From: Pasteurella sp049941595
Lineage (GTDB): Bacteria; Pseudomonadota; Gammaproteobacteria; Enterobacterales; Pasteurellaceae
DNA: 64,000 nucleotides
Direction: 5' to 3'
NCBI GenBank assembly: GCA_049941595.1
Contig: JBNFNA010000003.1
Location: 280,177-344,176, forward strand
Shown here: positions 18,713-27,299 of the stretch, piece after piece
How the letters are laid out: every line of letters starts with the position of its first letter
How positions within the stretch are numbered: position 1 is the stretch's first letter
Made by a program: the position numbers and the translations under genes
The notes under the pieces: model-generated
Seen by the model: only the letters and a program-made list of their open reading frames with translations
What the model was told of the DNA's origin: nothing
Database searches by the model: none

Positions 18713-20389
18713 ATGCTTATTCAATTGACCATTAATAATTTTGCTATTGTTCGCCACTTAAATATTGAGCTAAACCAAGGAATGTCTGTCATTACCGGTG
18801 AAACGGGTGCTGGTAAATCTATTGCGATTGATGCACTAGGTTTATGTTTAGGGCAACGCACTGAACTTTCGATGTTACGTGAAGGGCAAGAACGTGCTGA
18901 TATTTGTGCTACATTCCGAATTGCCCCAAACTCACCTGCATTTCATTGGTTAGCAAGTCAAGAATTACAAGATGCTGAAAATCCTGAAGAATGTATTTTA
19001 CGCCGAATTATCAATAATGACGGTCGTTCAAAAGCCTTCATTAATAGCATTCCTGTTTCCGCAGCACAGCTAAAAGAACTCGGTCAACATCTTGTGCATA
19101 TCAATGGTCAGCACGCCTCACAACTTTTACTGAAAAATGACTATCAACTTCAGTTACTCGATAATTTCTGCGCCCATCCAACCCTATTGGCACAAATGCA
19201 AAGTGGTTATCAGCATTGGAAAAAGCTGCAACATCAAGTCCAAACCTTTCAACAAAAAGTCTCTGAAAATGAGGCTAAAAAGCAACTTTTACAATATCAA
19301 ATTGAAGAACTCGATGAATTTAACCTTCGTCCAAATGAATATACTGAATTAGAAGATGATCAAAAACGTTTATCAAATAGCGAGCGTTTGACAACCCTTT
19401 CACAATCCACTTTACAGCTATTAAGTGAAAATGAAGCCGTCAGCATTGACTCTCTGTTATATCGAGCGGGTCAACAATTAGAAGAACTAACAGAGCTAGA
19501 TGCTCGATATACTAATGTGTCTAATTTATTGCAAGAAGCCTTGATCCAAGTGCAAGAAGCCACAAGCGAAGTGCAACATTTAGCCAGCGATATTGAGCAA
19601 GATCCTGCTTTACTCAATGAGATCGAACAGCGTATGTCACAGGCATTGCAACTCGCCCGTAAGCACAATGTAAAACCTGAAAACTTAGTAGAATTACACC
19701 GCACTTTAACGCAACAGCTCAATGAGTTAATGGATTTTTCTGAAAGTGAGCAAACCTTAATTGCTCAAGAAAAACAAGCTTATGAAAAAATGCTTAATGC
19801 TGCGATGGCACTGCAACAAAGCCGTCAACAAGGGGCGAATAAATTAGCCCAACAAGTGACGAAGTCGATCAAACAACTGGCAATGGAGAATGGTGAATTT
19901 TTCATCGAGTTAAACACAGATTACGGCAAAATCAACAGTCAAGGTGCAGACAATGCGATATTCACACTACGCAGTAACTTAGGACAAACCGCACAACCGT
20001 TATCGAAAATTGCTTCTGGGGGGGAATTGTCACGCATCTCATTGGCAATTCAAGTGCTAACCTCAGACAAATCGGAAATTCCAACTCTCATTTTCGATGA
20101 AGTGGACGTGGGGATCAGTGGTGCGACGGCAAGTGTAGTCGGTAAGTTATTACGTAAATTAGGGCAACGCTGCCAAGTAATTTGTGTAACTCACTTACCG
20201 CAAGTCGCTTGCTATGGTCATCAACATTTTACTGTTGAGAAATTCACTGTAGATGAAAAAACAGAAACAAAAATGACCGCACTTTCTCAGCAACAACGTG
20301 TAAAAGCCTTAGCAAGATTATTAGGTGGAAGTAAAATTACAGACAGCGCCCTCGCCAACGCACAAGAAATGCTTGAGCTCGCGTCTTAA
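18713..20389 (+). CDS. recN: DNA repair protein RecN
   Basis: RecN (558 residues) is an SMC-like ATPase acting in double-strand break repair. The Walker A motif GETGAGKS is at residues 29-36. A central coiled-coil region (about 160-370, rich in Gln and Glu) follows, then the C-terminal signature ASGGELSRISLAIQ and Walker B TLIFDEVDVGISG. Length and domain order match E. coli RecN. The gene is preceded by LexA boxes and followed by a strong terminator. Confidence 0.95.
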   Translation: MLIQLTINNFAIVRHLNIELNQGMSVITGETGAGKSIAIDALGLCLGQRTELSMLREGQERADICATFRIAPNSPAFHWLASQELQDAENPEECILRRIINNDGRSKAFINSIPVSAAQLKELGQHLVHINGQHASQLLLKNDYQLQLLDNFCAHPTLLAQMQSGYQHWKKLQHQVQTFQQKVSENEAKKQLLQYQIEELDEFNLRPNEYTELEDDQKRLSNSERLTTLSQSTLQLLSENEAVSIDSLLYRAGQQLEELTELDARYTNVSNLLQEALIQVQEATSEVQHLASDIEQDPALLNEIEQRMSQALQLARKHNVKPENLVELHRTLTQQLNELMDFSESEQTLIAQEKQAYEKMLNAAMALQQSRQQGANKLAQQVTKSIKQLAMENGEFFIELNTDYGKINSQGADNAIFTLRSNLGQTAQPLSKIASGGELSRISLAIQVLTSDKSEIPTLIFDEVDVGISGATASVVGKLLRKLGQRCQVICVTHLPQVACYGHQHFTVEKFTVDEKTETKMTALSQQQRVKALARLLGGSKITDSALANAQEMLELAS

Positions 20390-20423
20390 TCAAGATACTT
20401 ACAAAATACAGGATGTTACCAAT

Positions 20424-20460
20424 AAAAAATAGGCAAGATACTTCACTTGCCTATTTTTTA
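20424..20460. terminator. Bidirectional terminator between recN and ompW
   Basis: AAAAAATAGGCAAG and CTTGCCTATTTTTT form a near-perfect 14-bp stem with A- and T-runs on both sides. It serves convergent recN and ompW. Confidence 0.85.
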
Positions 20461-20509
20461 TTGAATGATTTTTTGATTATTTGAGAATTACGCTATCTCA
20501 ATAAAAAAA

Positions 20510-21124
20510 TTAGAAACGATAGCCTAAACCAACAAAGAACACAGCTGGATCTAATTTCACATTCACTTTATGTTCTTTATCAGCTAGTTTAAAACTTGCT
20601 TTAGTTTTGATTTTGGCATACCAAACTGCTGTATTGAGATAAAGATTATCTGCAACTTTGATATCTACACCCGCATTGAACACTGGGCCCCAAGAATCTT
20701 TTAATTTAAGATCGCTTACGCCTGCTAATACTTCTTTTTCGCTAAAGAAATTGGTGTAGTTTACACCCGCACCTAAATATGGGCGCGCTTTCGCATCTTT
20801 GTCTAAGAAATAGTATTGCGCATAAAGGCTTGGTGGCAAATGTTTGGTTTTACCCACTAAAGTGTTACCTAAGGTAATTTCGTGGCTAAATGGCGTAGCT
20901 GCTAATAGCTCAATACCCACGTTATCTGTTGTCATATAGGTTGCAGTTAAACCTAATTGTGCATTTGAATTCACATCAAATTTGAACACATCACTATCAG
21001 TTGATGCTTTTGGCACAACCATTACTGGACCACCACGAAGGATGAGAGAACCACTTTGGTGAGCAACTGCTGAACCTGCGACTAAAGCACTAATAACCCC
21101 TAATGCGAACATTGTTTTTTTCAT
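20510..21124 (-). CDS. ompW: Outer membrane protein OmpW
   Basis: OmpW (204 residues) is a small eight-stranded outer-membrane barrel. The signal peptide (about 1-21, ending VAGSAVA) is followed by HQSGSLILRGGPVMVVP. The family's PSLYAQYYFLD and RPYLGAGVNYTNFFSE segments are present, and the protein ends in FVGLGYRF with the terminal Phe. OmpW proteins form a narrow hydrophobic channel and respond to oxygen and stress. A candidate FNR site lies about 110 bp upstream. Confidence 0.93.
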   Translation of the reverse strand: MKKTMFALGVISALVAGSAVAHQSGSLILRGGPVMVVPKASTDSDVFKFDVNSNAQLGLTATYMTTDNVGIELLAATPFSHEITLGNTLVGKTKHLPPSLYAQYYFLDKDAKARPYLGAGVNYTNFFSEKEVLAGVSDLKLKDSWGPVFNAGVDIKVADNLYLNTAVWYAKIKTKASFKLADKEHKVNVKLDPAVFFVGLGYRF

Positions 21125-21229
21125 TTTGTATTCCTCACTTTATAAAATTGCAGATTAAGCTGCATTAACCATATAAAAATTACGTCTTTTAAGACGCTCA
21201 AAATATACCACTTTCAAGGTATGCTTTTT

Positions 21230-21243
21230 CTGATCTTTATCAA
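21230..21243 (-). promoter_or_regulatory. Candidate FNR site upstream of ompW
   Basis: On the minus strand TTGATAAAGATCAG matches the FNR consensus TTGAT-N4-ATCAA at 9 of 10 positions. OmpW is FNR-controlled in other gammaproteobacteria, which makes the site credible. No transcription start is mapped here. Confidence 0.5.
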
Positions 21244-21409
21244 CTTTTTAAATTTTTGTTAAAAGAAAATAAATTGAGCACAAATAAATTTCCCAAAAAT
21301 GAGGGAAATCAGCGAGTTTGTTTCATATCAAAATCGAGGTTTATTATGAGTTTTTGACCAAAATGCGATATAATGCGCAAATCTTTTTGTGTTTTATTTG
21401 GATATAGAT

Positions 21410-22168
21410 ATGGCAATAAATTTTACAAAAATATTTCAAGATAGTTGGAATTTTGTTAGAAATACCCGACAAATCACATTCACTTTTAGCTTACTTTTTT
21501 TCCTAAATCAGATTTTTATTAGTCTTTTTTCTTCTTTTGTTTTGCCAAATGAGGCTGTTAGCCAAAATGCAGAGCAATTTGCAGAAGCTCTAACTTTAAG
21601 CCCGAATAGCACCTTATTATCAGGCGCAATTATCATCAGTGAAGTCATTTCATTTTTATTATCGCTTTGGTGCTTAGCGGCGGTCCACCAAGTCAGTCAA
21701 GGCAACTATAACCCAAGTTCAAGTTTTAGCTTTGCAGTTAAACGTTTTTGGGGTGCATTGCTGATTAATGTGTTACTGATTGCCCCATTACTGCTAGGGT
21801 TATCCGATATTGTGTTTTCTGTGTTAGTTTCGAAAGGACAACCTTCATTTTTCTCACTAATTGCGATTTCAATCGGCATTTATATTTTCATTCGTTGCTG
21901 TTTAGCTTCGGTATATTATTTACTTAACCCTGTAAGCATTCGTGAAGCATACCGTGACTCTTGGTTTGCAGGCAATTCACGGGTTTCAATGCTTTTCGTA
22001 TACTGTTTAATCATTTATTTTGCACTGCCATTAATGACCAGACAGCTATTTTCTCTCAGCTCAAACCTCATTTTTGAGATAATCGCATCACTTATTTTGG
22101 CGTTTGTTACCGTGTTTTCCCTGGTGTTTACTTATCGTTTTTACACCCTTTTTATGAATAAGGCATAG
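21410..22168 (+). CDS. yciC: YciC-family inner membrane protein
   Basis: This 252-residue protein has about six hydrophobic segments and resembles the UPF0259/YciC family, whose function is not established. Recognisable parts are the N-terminal DSWNFVRNTRQIT, the central LSLWCLAAVHQVSQG, and NPVSIREAYRDSWFAG. I start it at ATG 21410 (MAINFTKIF), not at an upstream GTG at 21389, because the family begins with this short soluble segment. It is the first gene of a four-gene cluster with yciB, yciA and yciI, as in E. coli. Confidence 0.82.
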   Translation: MAINFTKIFQDSWNFVRNTRQITFTFSLLFFLNQIFISLFSSFVLPNEAVSQNAEQFAEALTLSPNSTLLSGAIIISEVISFLLSLWCLAAVHQVSQGNYNPSSSFSFAVKRFWGALLINVLLIAPLLLGLSDIVFSVLVSKGQPSFFSLIAISIGIYIFIRCCLASVYYLLNPVSIREAYRDSWFAGNSRVSMLFVYCLIIYFALPLMTRQLFSLSSNLIFEIIASLILAFVTVFSLVFTYRFYTLFMNKA

Positions 22169-22174
22169 TGCGTT

Positions 22175-22729
22175 ATGAAACAATTATTAGAATTTATTCC
22201 ACTCATTTTATTCTTCGCTGTCTATAAATTAGTTGGCATTCGTGAGGCAGCAATCACGTTGATTGTTGCTACTATTATTCAGTTAGTGATCTTAAAACTG
22301 AAATACGGAAAAATCGAAAAACAACCGCTCTTTATGGGCATTGCGGTTGTTTTCTTTGGCACATTAACGGCCTATTTCAATGAACTTGAATTTTTAAAAT
22401 GGAAAGTGACTATCGTTTATGCTCTTTTCGCTTTAATCTTGTTAGTAAGCCAATATATCTTCAAGAAAAACCTAATCAAATTAATGCTTGGAAAAGATGA
22501 AAGTTTGGTGTTGCCTGAGCCTGTTTGGAATAAACTCAATCTTGGTTGGGCATTGTTCTTTATTGTATGTATGCTAGTGAATATCTATATTAGCCAATAC
22601 TTATCTGATGATGTTTGGGTTGATTTCAAAACCTTCGGCATTATTGGAATGGCCTTGGTAGCAAGCCTTGTCACTGGCGTTTACATTTACCATTATATTT
22701 CGCAATCTCCAAATGAAAACAAGGAATGA
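22175..22729 (+). CDS. yciB: Inner membrane septation protein YciB (IspZ)
   Basis: This 184-residue protein of the IspZ/YciB family has five to six membrane helices (MKQLLEFIPLILFFAVYKL at the start). It is linked to cell-envelope integrity and septation in enterobacteria and Shigella. The family block PLFMGIAVVFFGTLTAYF and NKLNLGWALFFIV are visible. It follows yciC by 6 bp and overlaps the region before yciA, so the cluster is one transcript. Confidence 0.9.
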   Translation: MKQLLEFIPLILFFAVYKLVGIREAAITLIVATIIQLVILKLKYGKIEKQPLFMGIAVVFFGTLTAYFNELEFLKWKVTIVYALFALILLVSQYIFKKNLIKLMLGKDESLVLPEPVWNKLNLGWALFFIVCMLVNIYISQYLSDDVWVDFKTFGIIGMALVASLVTGVYIYHYISQSPNENKE

Positions 22730-22731
22730 TT

Positions 22732-23187
22732 ATGTCAAGTTCTCCAGAAATGAATAAATTCTGCCACGCTAAAGGTACACTTTTATTACGCACCCTTGCA
22801 ATGCCGTCTGATACAAATGCGAATGGTGATATTTTTGGTGGTTGGATTATGTCCCAAATGGATATGGGCGGTGCGATTCTTGCGAAAGAAATTGCTCACG
22901 GGCGTGTAGTGACTGTTGCCGTTGATAGTATGACGTTTATCAAGCCAATCTCTGTGGGTGACGTGGTTTGTTGTTATGGTCAATGCTTAAGCGTAGGGCG
23001 TTCTTCAATTAAAATTAAAGTTGAAGTTTGGGTGAAAAAGGTCGCAAGCGAGCCAATTGGCGAGCGTTACTGCGTGACAGAAGCGGTATTCACTTTCGTT
23101 GCGGTGGACAAAGAAGGTCGTCCACGTGTTGTACCAAGAGAAAATAATGCTGAACTTGAGCTGGCACTGGCTCACATCAATCAATAA
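22732..23187 (+). CDS. yciA: Acyl-CoA thioesterase YciA
   Basis: YciA (151 residues) is a hotdog-fold acyl-CoA thioesterase, structurally known in H. influenzae. The signature GDIFGGWIMSQMDMGGAI, including the catalytic Asp, and the ERYCVTEAVFTFVAVD segment are intact. I chose ATG 22732: an AAGGA at about 8 bases fits this start, whereas ATG 22726 would sit directly on the ribosome site. It lies between yciB and yciI. The family hydrolyses medium- to long-chain acyl-CoAs and may recycle CoA. Confidence 0.93.
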   Translation: MSSSPEMNKFCHAKGTLLLRTLAMPSDTNANGDIFGGWIMSQMDMGGAILAKEIAHGRVVTVAVDSMTFIKPISVGDVVCCYGQCLSVGRSSIKIKVEVWVKKVASEPIGERYCVTEAVFTFVAVDKEGRPRVVPRENNAELELALAHINQ

Positions 23188-23200
23188 TAAGGAGAAACTT

Positions 23201-23497
23201 ATGTATTATGTTATTTTTGCGCAAGATAAACCAAACACCCTCGCACAACGTTTAGCCGTGCGTGAAAAACATCTTGCTCGCTTAACACAATTACAAGCAG
23301 AAGATCGTTTATTAGTAGCAGGTCCAAACCCGGCGATTGATGATGAAAACCCTGGCGAAGCTGGTTTTACAGGTTCAACAGTGATTGCAAAATTTGCAAG
23401 TTTAGAAGAAGCAAAACAGTGGGCAAGCCAAGACCCTTATGTAGAAGCTGGCGTTTATGGTGATGTGATTGTCAAACCATTTAAACGTGTCTTCTAA
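23201..23497 (+). CDS. yciI: YciI-like protein
   Basis: This 98-residue protein of the YciI/DGPF fold family starts MYYVIFAQDKPNTLAQRLAV. A strong AAGGAG lies before ATG 23201; longer in-frame extensions overlap yciA and are unlikely. The putative catalytic His and Asp of the family are visible (REKHLARL, DPYVEAGVY). The biochemical role is unknown; related folds include chloromuconolactone-type enzymes. It ends the yci cluster. Confidence 0.88.
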   Translation: MYYVIFAQDKPNTLAQRLAVREKHLARLTQLQAEDRLLVAGPNPAIDDENPGEAGFTGSTVIAKFASLEEAKQWASQDPYVEAGVYGDVIVKPFKRVF

Positions 23498-23517
23498 ATC
23501 ACATAATTATTCTGTAC

Positions 23518-23546
23518 AAAAAGGCGAACGTAATTCGCCTTTTACT
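23518..23546 (+). terminator. Terminator of the yciCBA-yciI cluster
   Basis: AAAAGGCGAA and TTCGCCTTTT form a 10-bp stem with loop CGTAA and a short T-run, 20 bp after yciI. Confidence 0.82.
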
Positions 23547-23634
23547 TTATGCAAAACTCACTTTTTAAGCACTTTACCTGAAAAGTGCGGTCTAATTTTA
23601 GTACATTTTATTTAACCTTGATGCCGAGCGCTTT

Positions 23635-25794
23635 ATGAAAAAATCTTTATTTGCGATAAGTTTATTTGCCACAGCTTATGCTGTACCAACCCTAGCAAAT
23701 CAACCAGCCCCAGTGCCACCACCAAAAAAACAAGTGGAAAAATCAGCTGCCTATGTAGCACCAGTTACAGAGGAGCAACTCACACCAACGACAGCTACGA
23801 AAAAGCCAACAGAGGATGCTGTTGAGCCACAAATATTAAAATTTAAAGATGAGCCCTCCACACAAGACATAGCTAATTTCCGCCCAAAACAACGTGAAAT
23901 CTATAAAAAAATTAATCAATTGCTCGCTCGTTCACAAAGCCCAAGCACGCTTTATCTGGCACAAGAATTGCTAAATCGGATTAAAGATTATCCGCTTTAT
24001 CCTTATGCGCAATATCAATTGTTTAAAGCAAAAAAAGAAACCCTCACTTTGTCGGAAGTGCAAGGTTATGCCAAACGCAACCCAAACCTTCAGCTTGCTG
24101 ACCCGTTGAAAAAACATTGGTTAGAACAAGCGCAAAAACAAAAAAACTGGCAAGAAATACTCACTCACCGTGCTTTTTTAGAAACAGATACAGCATCGCG
24201 TTGTATCTTTCTAGAAGCTGAAGCCAAAACATTGAAAAAAAATACCGCACTTTCTGCACAATGGAAAAGTACGATGCAATCTATCTGGCTCACCGGAGAG
24301 AATTTACCAAGTGCTTGCGATACACCCATTTCCTTATGGCAAGCAGAAACACCACTCACAAATGATCTGCTCAAGCAGCGTGCCTTACTGGTTTTTGAAG
24401 GTAGGAATGCCCAATTGCTTAATGCACTACATAAACAAGCAAAAGATCCTGAAGTCAAAAATTGGATTACAGAATTAACCCAATTACTAAAAAATCCAAC
24501 TAATCTGGCAAAGCCTGAAAATATTTTCTATCCAATAAATAATGAAAGCGATGATACTAAAAAACGCATTTATCTCTCGCTGTTCCCTAACTTTGTCAAA
24601 ACAATCAAGGAAAGTGCGGTCGAAAATTCACAAGATCCGTTTGCCTTATATGCACAATGGGCAGAAGCTCTCAAACTCAGTGCACAACAAACGCAACAAT
24701 GGCAAAAATCCTTGGTCAGCCATTTATTTGATAGTGAGAATCTCCAAATTCAGCAATGGCGTGACAATATTGTCGTGACGTTAAAAGATGATGCCTTAAC
24801 GGAGCGTCGTATTCGCACTGCAATTCGAGAGCAAACGAGCTTACAAACTTGGTTAGATTTATTATCGACTGATAAAAAAAATAAAGATGAATGGCAATAT
24901 TGGCAAGCCAAAGTGCTACAAAAATTGGCAGAAACCAAAGCACAAGCTACGTCAATACTACAAGCATTGAGCAAAAAACGGGGTTTTTATCCGCTATTGG
25001 CTAGCGAAGAATTAAATCAGCTTTATCAACCTGAAATACAAACATTCCAAGCGCAAGATTTGAATAAAGTTGCAGACATATTTGCGAAAGAACTTGAAGT
25101 CATTAGCGAATTAAAATATTTCAATGAAACGCACAATATGAATATTGCGTGGAAAAATATTTTAGATAATGCCAGCTTTGAGCAAAAACTCGCTTTGGCA
25201 AAATATGCCGAAAAACAAGGCTGGTTCGATCTGTCTGTTGAAGCCTCGATTCAAGCCAAAGCTTGGGGCTATTTAGCATTACGCTTGCCAAATGCCTATA
25301 AAGACTGGTTCGATCTGCATTTAGACAGCAAAAATATCACCCGCACTTTTGCAATGGCGATTGCCCGCCAAGAAAGTGCGTGGAAAGCGCAAGTCTCTTC
25401 TTCGGCCAATGCGAGGGGGTTAATGCAATTATTACCAGCGACCGCCAAACAAACCGCAAATAAACTGGCGTTGCCCTACACCCACGAAAGCCAATTATTT
25501 GATCCTTTCGATAACATTATGTTAGGTACAACACATTTGCAGGAACTGTACGATCTTTATGGTAATAACCGAATTTTGATCGCATCTGCCTATAATGCGG
25601 GCGCAAGCCGTGTTGATCGCTGGTTAGCAAAAGCGAATGGAAAATTAACGATGGCAGAATTTGTCGCCTCTATTCCATTTTATGAAACCCGTGATTATGT
25701 CAAAAGCGTGCTAGCTTATGATGCTTATTACCAAATCTTACAAAAACAGCCACAGCAAAATTTTAGCAAAGATGAATATAATCGCTTATACTAG
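23635..25794 (+). CDS. slt: Soluble lytic murein transglycosylase
   Basis: This 719-residue periplasmic enzyme has a signal peptide (about 1-21, ending TLANQ), a long alpha-superhelical U/L domain, and a C-terminal lysozyme-like domain. The catalytic glutamate is in AIARQESAWKAQV; SSANARGLMQLLPATAKQ and SAYNAGASRVDRWL complete the SLT signature. It cleaves peptidoglycan to 1,6-anhydromuropeptides. The N-terminus has a Pro-rich stretch (QPAPVPPPKKQ) after the signal peptide, not typical of E. coli Slt70. The slt-trpR order is conserved. Confidence 0.93.
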   Translation: MKKSLFAISLFATAYAVPTLANQPAPVPPPKKQVEKSAAYVAPVTEEQLTPTTATKKPTEDAVEPQILKFKDEPSTQDIANFRPKQREIYKKINQLLARSQSPSTLYLAQELLNRIKDYPLYPYAQYQLFKAKKETLTLSEVQGYAKRNPNLQLADPLKKHWLEQAQKQKNWQEILTHRAFLETDTASRCIFLEAEAKTLKKNTALSAQWKSTMQSIWLTGENLPSACDTPISLWQAETPLTNDLLKQRALLVFEGRNAQLLNALHKQAKDPEVKNWITELTQLLKNPTNLAKPENIFYPINNESDDTKKRIYLSLFPNFVKTIKESAVENSQDPFALYAQWAEALKLSAQQTQQWQKSLVSHLFDSENLQIQQWRDNIVVTLKDDALTERRIRTAIREQTSLQTWLDLLSTDKKNKDEWQYWQAKVLQKLAETKAQATSILQALSKKRGFYPLLASEELNQLYQPEIQTFQAQDLNKVADIFAKELEVISELKYFNETHNMNIAWKNILDNASFEQKLALAKYAEKQGWFDLSVEASIQAKAWGYLALRLPNAYKDWFDLHLDSKNITRTFAMAIARQESAWKAQVSSSANARGLMQLLPATAKQTANKLALPYTHESQLFDPFDNIMLGTTHLQELYDLYGNNRILIASAYNAGASRVDRWLAKANGKLTMAEFVASIPFYETRDYVKSVLAYDAYYQILQKQPQQNFSKDEYNRLY

Positions 25795-25824
25795 TGCGAT
25801 AGTATCAAATAAGAGGATAATATT

Positions 25825-26133
25825 ATGTATTTAAGTCGCAATCTTGAACAATGGCACGCCTTCGTGGAAATGTTGAGAATGGCATTTAATGAAGGGAAAG
25901 AACAGGAAGTATTAACCCTATTATTAACGCCTGACGAGCGTGATTCAGTAGGTTTACGTTTGCAAATCGTGGCACAGCTACTGGATAAAAACTTACCTCA
26001 GCGTGAAATTCAACAAAACTTAAATACCAGTGCGGCAACAATTACACGTGGTTCAAATATGATTAAAACAATGCCACCAGAATTTATGGATTGGATTAAA
26101 GCAAAACTCGATGAGCAAAGCAAAAAAGACTAA
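25825..26133 (+). CDS. trpR: Trp operon repressor
   Basis: TrpR (102 residues) is the tryptophan-dependent repressor of the trp regulon. The dimerising helices (EQEVLTLLLTPDERDSVGLR) and the helix-turn-helix (QREIQQNLNTSAATITRGSN) are easily recognised. It lies 30 bp downstream of slt with a good AAGAGG ribosome site. The mtgA start overlaps its 3' end by 23 bases, indicating co-transcription. Confidence 0.95.
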   Translation: MYLSRNLEQWHAFVEMLRMAFNEGKEQEVLTLLLTPDERDSVGLRLQIVAQLLDKNLPQREIQQNLNTSAATITRGSNMIKTMPPEFMDWIKAKLDEQSKKD

Positions 26134-26854
26134 ACTACGTTTTCCTTGTTTAGGTTTTCTACGTCAAAGTAAGCGATTTTTTTACCGCACTTTTTCTTTC
26201 ATCGCACTTACATTAATCGCTTTGACATTACTCTTTCGTTTTGTGCCCATTCCTTTTTCCTCTTATATGGCTCAACAAAAAGTGAGCCATATTTTGCAGG
26301 GAGATTTCAGCTACGACTTAAATTATCAATGGACTAGCATTGATAACATTGCGTGGCAAATGCAACTTGCCGTGATTGCAAGTGAAGATCAGCGTTTTCC
26401 TGATCACGAAGGTTTTGACTGGAAAGCAATTAAAAATGCGTTGAAGCACAACAAAAAAACACAGAAACGCTTACGTGGAGGATCGACGATCAGCCAACAA
26501 ACCGCCAAGAATCTATATTTATGGCACGGTCGTGATTGGATTAGAAAGGGTGTGGAAGTTCCTATTACCTTTATGCTAGAAACCCTCTGGGATAAAAAGC
26601 GTATCCTTGAAGTCTATCTCAATATTGCAGAATTTGGGCCCGGTATTTTTGGTGTAGAAGCAGCAAGCCGGCATTATTTTAAAAAATCCGCAAAACAACT
26701 TTCACATTCGGAAGCGGCGTTGTTAGCGGCGATTTTACCGAACCCCATTTTATTTAAAGCTGATAAACCCTCTGCTTATGTAAAGCAAAAACAGCAACGT
26801 ATTTTGCATCAAATGAGTTTGTTGGGAAAAGGTTATTTAAAACTGTTGGACTAA
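26111..26854 (+). CDS. mtgA: Monofunctional peptidoglycan glycosyltransferase
   Basis: MtgA (247 residues) is a membrane-anchored GT51 enzyme that polymerises lipid II into glycan strands. One transmembrane segment (about 25-42, FSFIALTLIALTLLFRFV) precedes the GT51 motifs ASEDQRFPDHEGFDW with the catalytic Glu, RGGSTISQQTAKNLYLW, and KKRILEVYLNIAEFGPG. It starts inside the last codons of trpR. With slt in the same run, this segment handles both synthesis and cleavage of murein. Confidence 0.94.
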   Translation: MSKAKKTKLRFPCLGFLRQSKRFFYRTFSFIALTLIALTLLFRFVPIPFSSYMAQQKVSHILQGDFSYDLNYQWTSIDNIAWQMQLAVIASEDQRFPDHEGFDWKAIKNALKHNKKTQKRLRGGSTISQQTAKNLYLWHGRDWIRKGVEVPITFMLETLWDKKRILEVYLNIAEFGPGIFGVEAASRHYFKKSAKQLSHSEAALLAAILPNPILFKADKPSAYVKQKQQRILHQMSLLGKGYLKLLD

Positions 26855-26912
26855 ATGAAATCAGCAAGCTGAAAGCGAAAAGTGCGGTCAATTATTAGAA
26901 AATTCTCAAAAC

Positions 26913-26942
26913 AAAAGGCTCAACATCTGTTGAGCCTTTTTA
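26913..26942. terminator. Bidirectional terminator between mtgA and fdx
   Basis: AAAAGGCTCAACA and TGTTGAGCCTTTT form a long perfect stem with T-runs on both strands, separating the convergent mtgA and isc operons. Confidence 0.88.
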
Positions 26943-27278
26943 TTATTCTTCACGAGCGTGGTTTAAGCTGTATTTTGGAATTTCAACAACCAAATCTTCT
27001 TTACCTACAATGCATTGACAGCTTAAACGGCTATCCACTTCCAAGCCCCAAGCTTTGTCTAGCATATCATCTTCAGAATCTGTGCTTTCATTTAAGCTAT
27101 CAAAACCTTCACGAATAATCACGTGGCAAGTTGTACAAGCACAAGATTTATCGCAAGCGTGCTCAATATCAATTCCTGCATCAAGTGCAGCATCTAATAA
27201 ATTCTCACCCTCTGCCACATCTAAAGCTAAACCTTCTGGGCAAAGTTCTTCGTGAGGTAAAAATACGACTTTTGGCAT
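26943..27278 (-). CDS. fdx: ISC [2Fe-2S] ferredoxin
   Basis: This 111-residue adrenodoxin-type ferredoxin donates electrons for Fe-S cluster assembly on IscU. The cluster ligands are visible as HACDKSCACTTCHVI plus the late CQCIVG cysteine. It is the last gene of the isc operon here: only a terminator, and no iscX, follows before mtgA. It lies 21 bp downstream of hscA. Confidence 0.94.
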   Translation of the reverse strand: MPKVVFLPHEELCPEGLALDVAEGENLLDAALDAGIDIEHACDKSCACTTCHVIIREGFDSLNESTDSEDDMLDKAWGLEVDSRLSCQCIVGKEDLVVEIPKYSLNHAREE

Positions 27279-27299
27279 TTTAATCCTATCTCTATCAGG

